Source of the DNA: Haematobia irritans
Taxonomy: Eukaryota > Arthropoda > Insecta > Diptera > Muscidae
DNA: 64,000 nucleotides
Direction of reading: 5' to 3'
Assembly: GCF_050003625.1 (NCBI RefSeq)
Contig: NC_134399.1
Span: 41,804,671-41,868,670, forward strand
The notes beneath the pieces are model-generated. The model was not told the DNA's origin and searched no databases. It was given only the letters and a program-made list of their open reading frames with translations. Positions within the stretch are counted from its first letter, which is position 1; every line of letters begins with the position of its first letter. The translations under genes and the position numbers were made by a program. This document shows, one piece after another, positions 62,377 through 64,000 of the stretch.

Positions 62377-63407
62377 CCGTCACATCAGCCGCTTCAGTCG
62401 AGTCATCAAGAATGTTCTCTTCAGAGATCTCGGTGACTCTCGCAATAACCATAGGTTCAACTTTGGTGAGTTCTGAGGCAATAGAAACCTCCTCTCGCAT
62501 ACGGTGTCTACCAATGTCTTCAACTTTGGTATCTCCCTCGACTTCGCACGAGGATCCGCTTACTTCTGATTCAGACAGAGGCTTGTCCATTTCTGAATCC
62601 TTTAGCTGATCGTTTTAATATACCTTCATTTGGATATAATGAAAGCCATAACATACACGGCCCTGGGACTTTGCTAGATGTGGCAAAGACTGAGTGTTCA
62701 ATATAAACACTGCATACCGTCTTGGTCCATCCACTTCATCCAAACGGCCAATCTTCCAATCAGCTGTTGGAAGATCTGGATTGCATCGTTTCAGTCTATT
62801 TAGAATAGATTCAGGGTCAGAAGGGTTTGCAGGTATCCACGCATGTGCTCTTGGTCTAGCCGGTATGTCTTTCTTCTCGACTAACTCTAGAGCAGCTCCT
62901 TCCCAAACTTCACCAATTAGTATCAGAGCAGCTTTAAAACATTCTATAGACCTCTGGCCCTCAAATGCGACTAGCTTAAATCGTCCTTGATACCAACCAG
63001 CCTCTTGGTGTCGAGGATCTGGGCCGGGAAACTTTTCCAGCACCTGTGAGTAGACGACAGACAGAGCATTCTCAATTTCCCCCATTTTTGCTTTGGAACC
63101 ATACCGTCCAATGCTCCTTTATTAATGATAGCCATCACAAGGCTGGCTTTAGCAACTGAGGCAAACGATCTTTGATCCCTTTTGGAGGATGGCAGCTCAT
63201 CCGGCGATCGTTCCCTTTTTCCAGTCTCAAGAATTCCTTGAGCCCATTCGCTTGAGCGGAATCGCTTTGTTTAGCCGACAGCGTGCTTGGGTCGACTGAT
63301 CCTAATTTCTTTAGGATAAACAAAGCATTTCTGCGTTCCTTGAATCTCTTTCGTGAGGGATAACCTCCTTTTGATGTCGTTACCTTAGAAAAAGTTCGCC
63401 TTGTCAT
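62321..63407 (-). pseudogene. LINE ORF1 (DUF4780-like), disabled
   Basis: Three pieces: a basic N-terminus (63407-63135, MTRRTFSKVTTSKGGYPSRK), the DUF4780-like core (63085-62615; GWYQGRFKLVAFEGQRSIEC, RPRAHAWIPANPSDPESILN, RYAVFILNTQSLPHL, CYGFHYIQMKVY) and an acidic tail (62590-62321). A frameshift separates the first two. The core and tail are in one frame, interrupted by a single TAA at 62615. ORF1 proteins bind element RNA. Confidence 0.78.
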
Positions 63408-63462
63408 AGTGTCGCCACCTGTCGACCCTTCTACAGGTCGACTAATTGGGCCTAACTCTTGG

Positions 63463-64000
63463 TCATACCCTAAACCACCATTACAGAATTAGTAATCATA
63501 AGCATTTGTGGGGTAACATATAGGTCTGGGAGATAAACCGCAGTTGCATCTTTAAGAAAATTAAGGGGTACATGTCTATGGGTGCTTTGTGTCAATCTGA
63601 CTATAGCTCATAGTCAATGTTGCCAGGGAAAATGTTCGGTTTACCCTACAAGGACAAAAAACGTTCCCTACTTTCCCATACATTCCCAAACAATTTTCCC
63701 TACTATATTTTTCGTTAAATTTAAAAAAATTTTACAAAACAAAACTGGTTCTAAGTAGTTTATTATCTTAAAACATGAATATGCAACGTATATAACTTAG
63801 AATATAAATTTGTATTACCACCACGGTTGCCACAGTTGGTAGAATTCTACCCAAATTAGTAATCTTTTTTGTTAAATCTCTACAAAAATTAAATTTTGGA
63901 AAAAGTTTCTATAAACAAATTTTTGTGAGAAATTTTTCTATAGAAATAAAATTTTGACAATAAATTCTATAGAAATAAAATTTTGAGAAATAATTCCACA
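63463..64000. repeat. Dispersed repeat resuming after the LINE; A/T array at the edge
   Basis: CATACCCTAAACCACCATTA continues the sequence broken at 58278 (GGTCAACTATATCATACCCT). CAATGTTGCCAGGGAAAATG at 63617 looks like a hAT-type end. 63925-64000 holds TTTCTATAGAAATAAAATTT units, the inverted 29 bp array of another composite repeat leaving the window. Confidence 0.55.

Larger units (their letters stand above)
58279..63462 (-). mobile_element. Nearly full-length RNase H-bearing LINE (I/R1/LOA group)
   Basis: Minus strand: 5' region, ORF1 (63407-62321), ORF2 with endonuclease, reverse transcriptase and RNase H (62376-58416), a short 3' UTR and a 79 bp terminal tail ending in CCTAACCTAACCT. 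The insertion is flanked by TCATACCCT (58270-58278 and 63463-63471). ORF1 has DUF4780-type character and ORF2 ends in RNase H, which I associate with LOA-like elements; the clade is inferred. At least four disabling changes are seen, plus a nested SINE. Confidence 0.85.

Overview
The window is nuclear DNA of a higher (calyptrate) fly, most likely a muscid. The evidence is the ancestral dipteran mitochondrial gene order and code (TGA read as Trp, AGA as Ser) in a large mitochondrial insert, and dispersed repeats of a kind I associate with muscid genomes. The species cannot be fixed by reading alone. I found no intact nuclear host protein gene. The window consists of transposable elements and one very large nuclear mitochondrial insertion (NUMT).

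Left arm (1-16576). A degraded Ty3/gypsy element (about 1330-4183, minus) carries a nested tRNA-derived SINE. Large composite repeats follow (4625-8571 and 10360-13786). Each has a 'head', an array of ~151-153 bp units, an array of ~29 bp A/T units and a 'tail'. Next come an old SINE carrying a MITE, and the nuclear pre-insertion locus (15489-16576).

NUMT (16583-42473). The mitochondrial sequence runs continuously for more than one turn of the circle. Pass A goes from rrnL through nad1, cob, nad6, nad4L, nad4, nad5, nad3, cox3, atp6, atp8, cox2, cox1 and nad2 to the control region, rrnS and trnV. Pass B then starts again through rrnL, nad1, nad4, nad5, nad3 and cox3, and stops at the 3' end of atp6. 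One turn is about 16.1 kb and the source molecule spanned about 25.2 kb (about 1.56 turns). Pass A holds all 13 protein genes. Their start and stop positions give family-typical lengths, and the stretches I translated are open in the mitochondrial code. All 22 tRNAs and rrnS occur in the first turn. Pass B has two deletions at short microhomologies (279 and 1883 bp), a nonsense codon in nad4L and a one-base frameshift in cox3. Later insertions are a 2.47 kb composite repeat exactly between trnM and nad2 (TA duplication) and a SINE in the pass-B trnG (15 bp target duplication). About 950 bp of nuclear sequence (15627-16576) is repeated in direct orientation beyond the far end (42657-44648). The right-hand copy has since received a 1.26 kb hAT-like element with an 8 bp target duplication. 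A 183 bp filler lies at the right junction.

Right arm (44649-64000). It holds elements carrying two opposed tRNA-like modules, two more composite repeats, a mariner-like transposase remnant, a broken Ty1/copia pol (56339-58269) and a nearly full-length RNase H-bearing LINE (58279-63462, minus) with a SINE inside ORF2. The last ~79 bp of the LINE match the 3' tail of the SINE family, which points to this LINE family as the SINE's mobilising partner.
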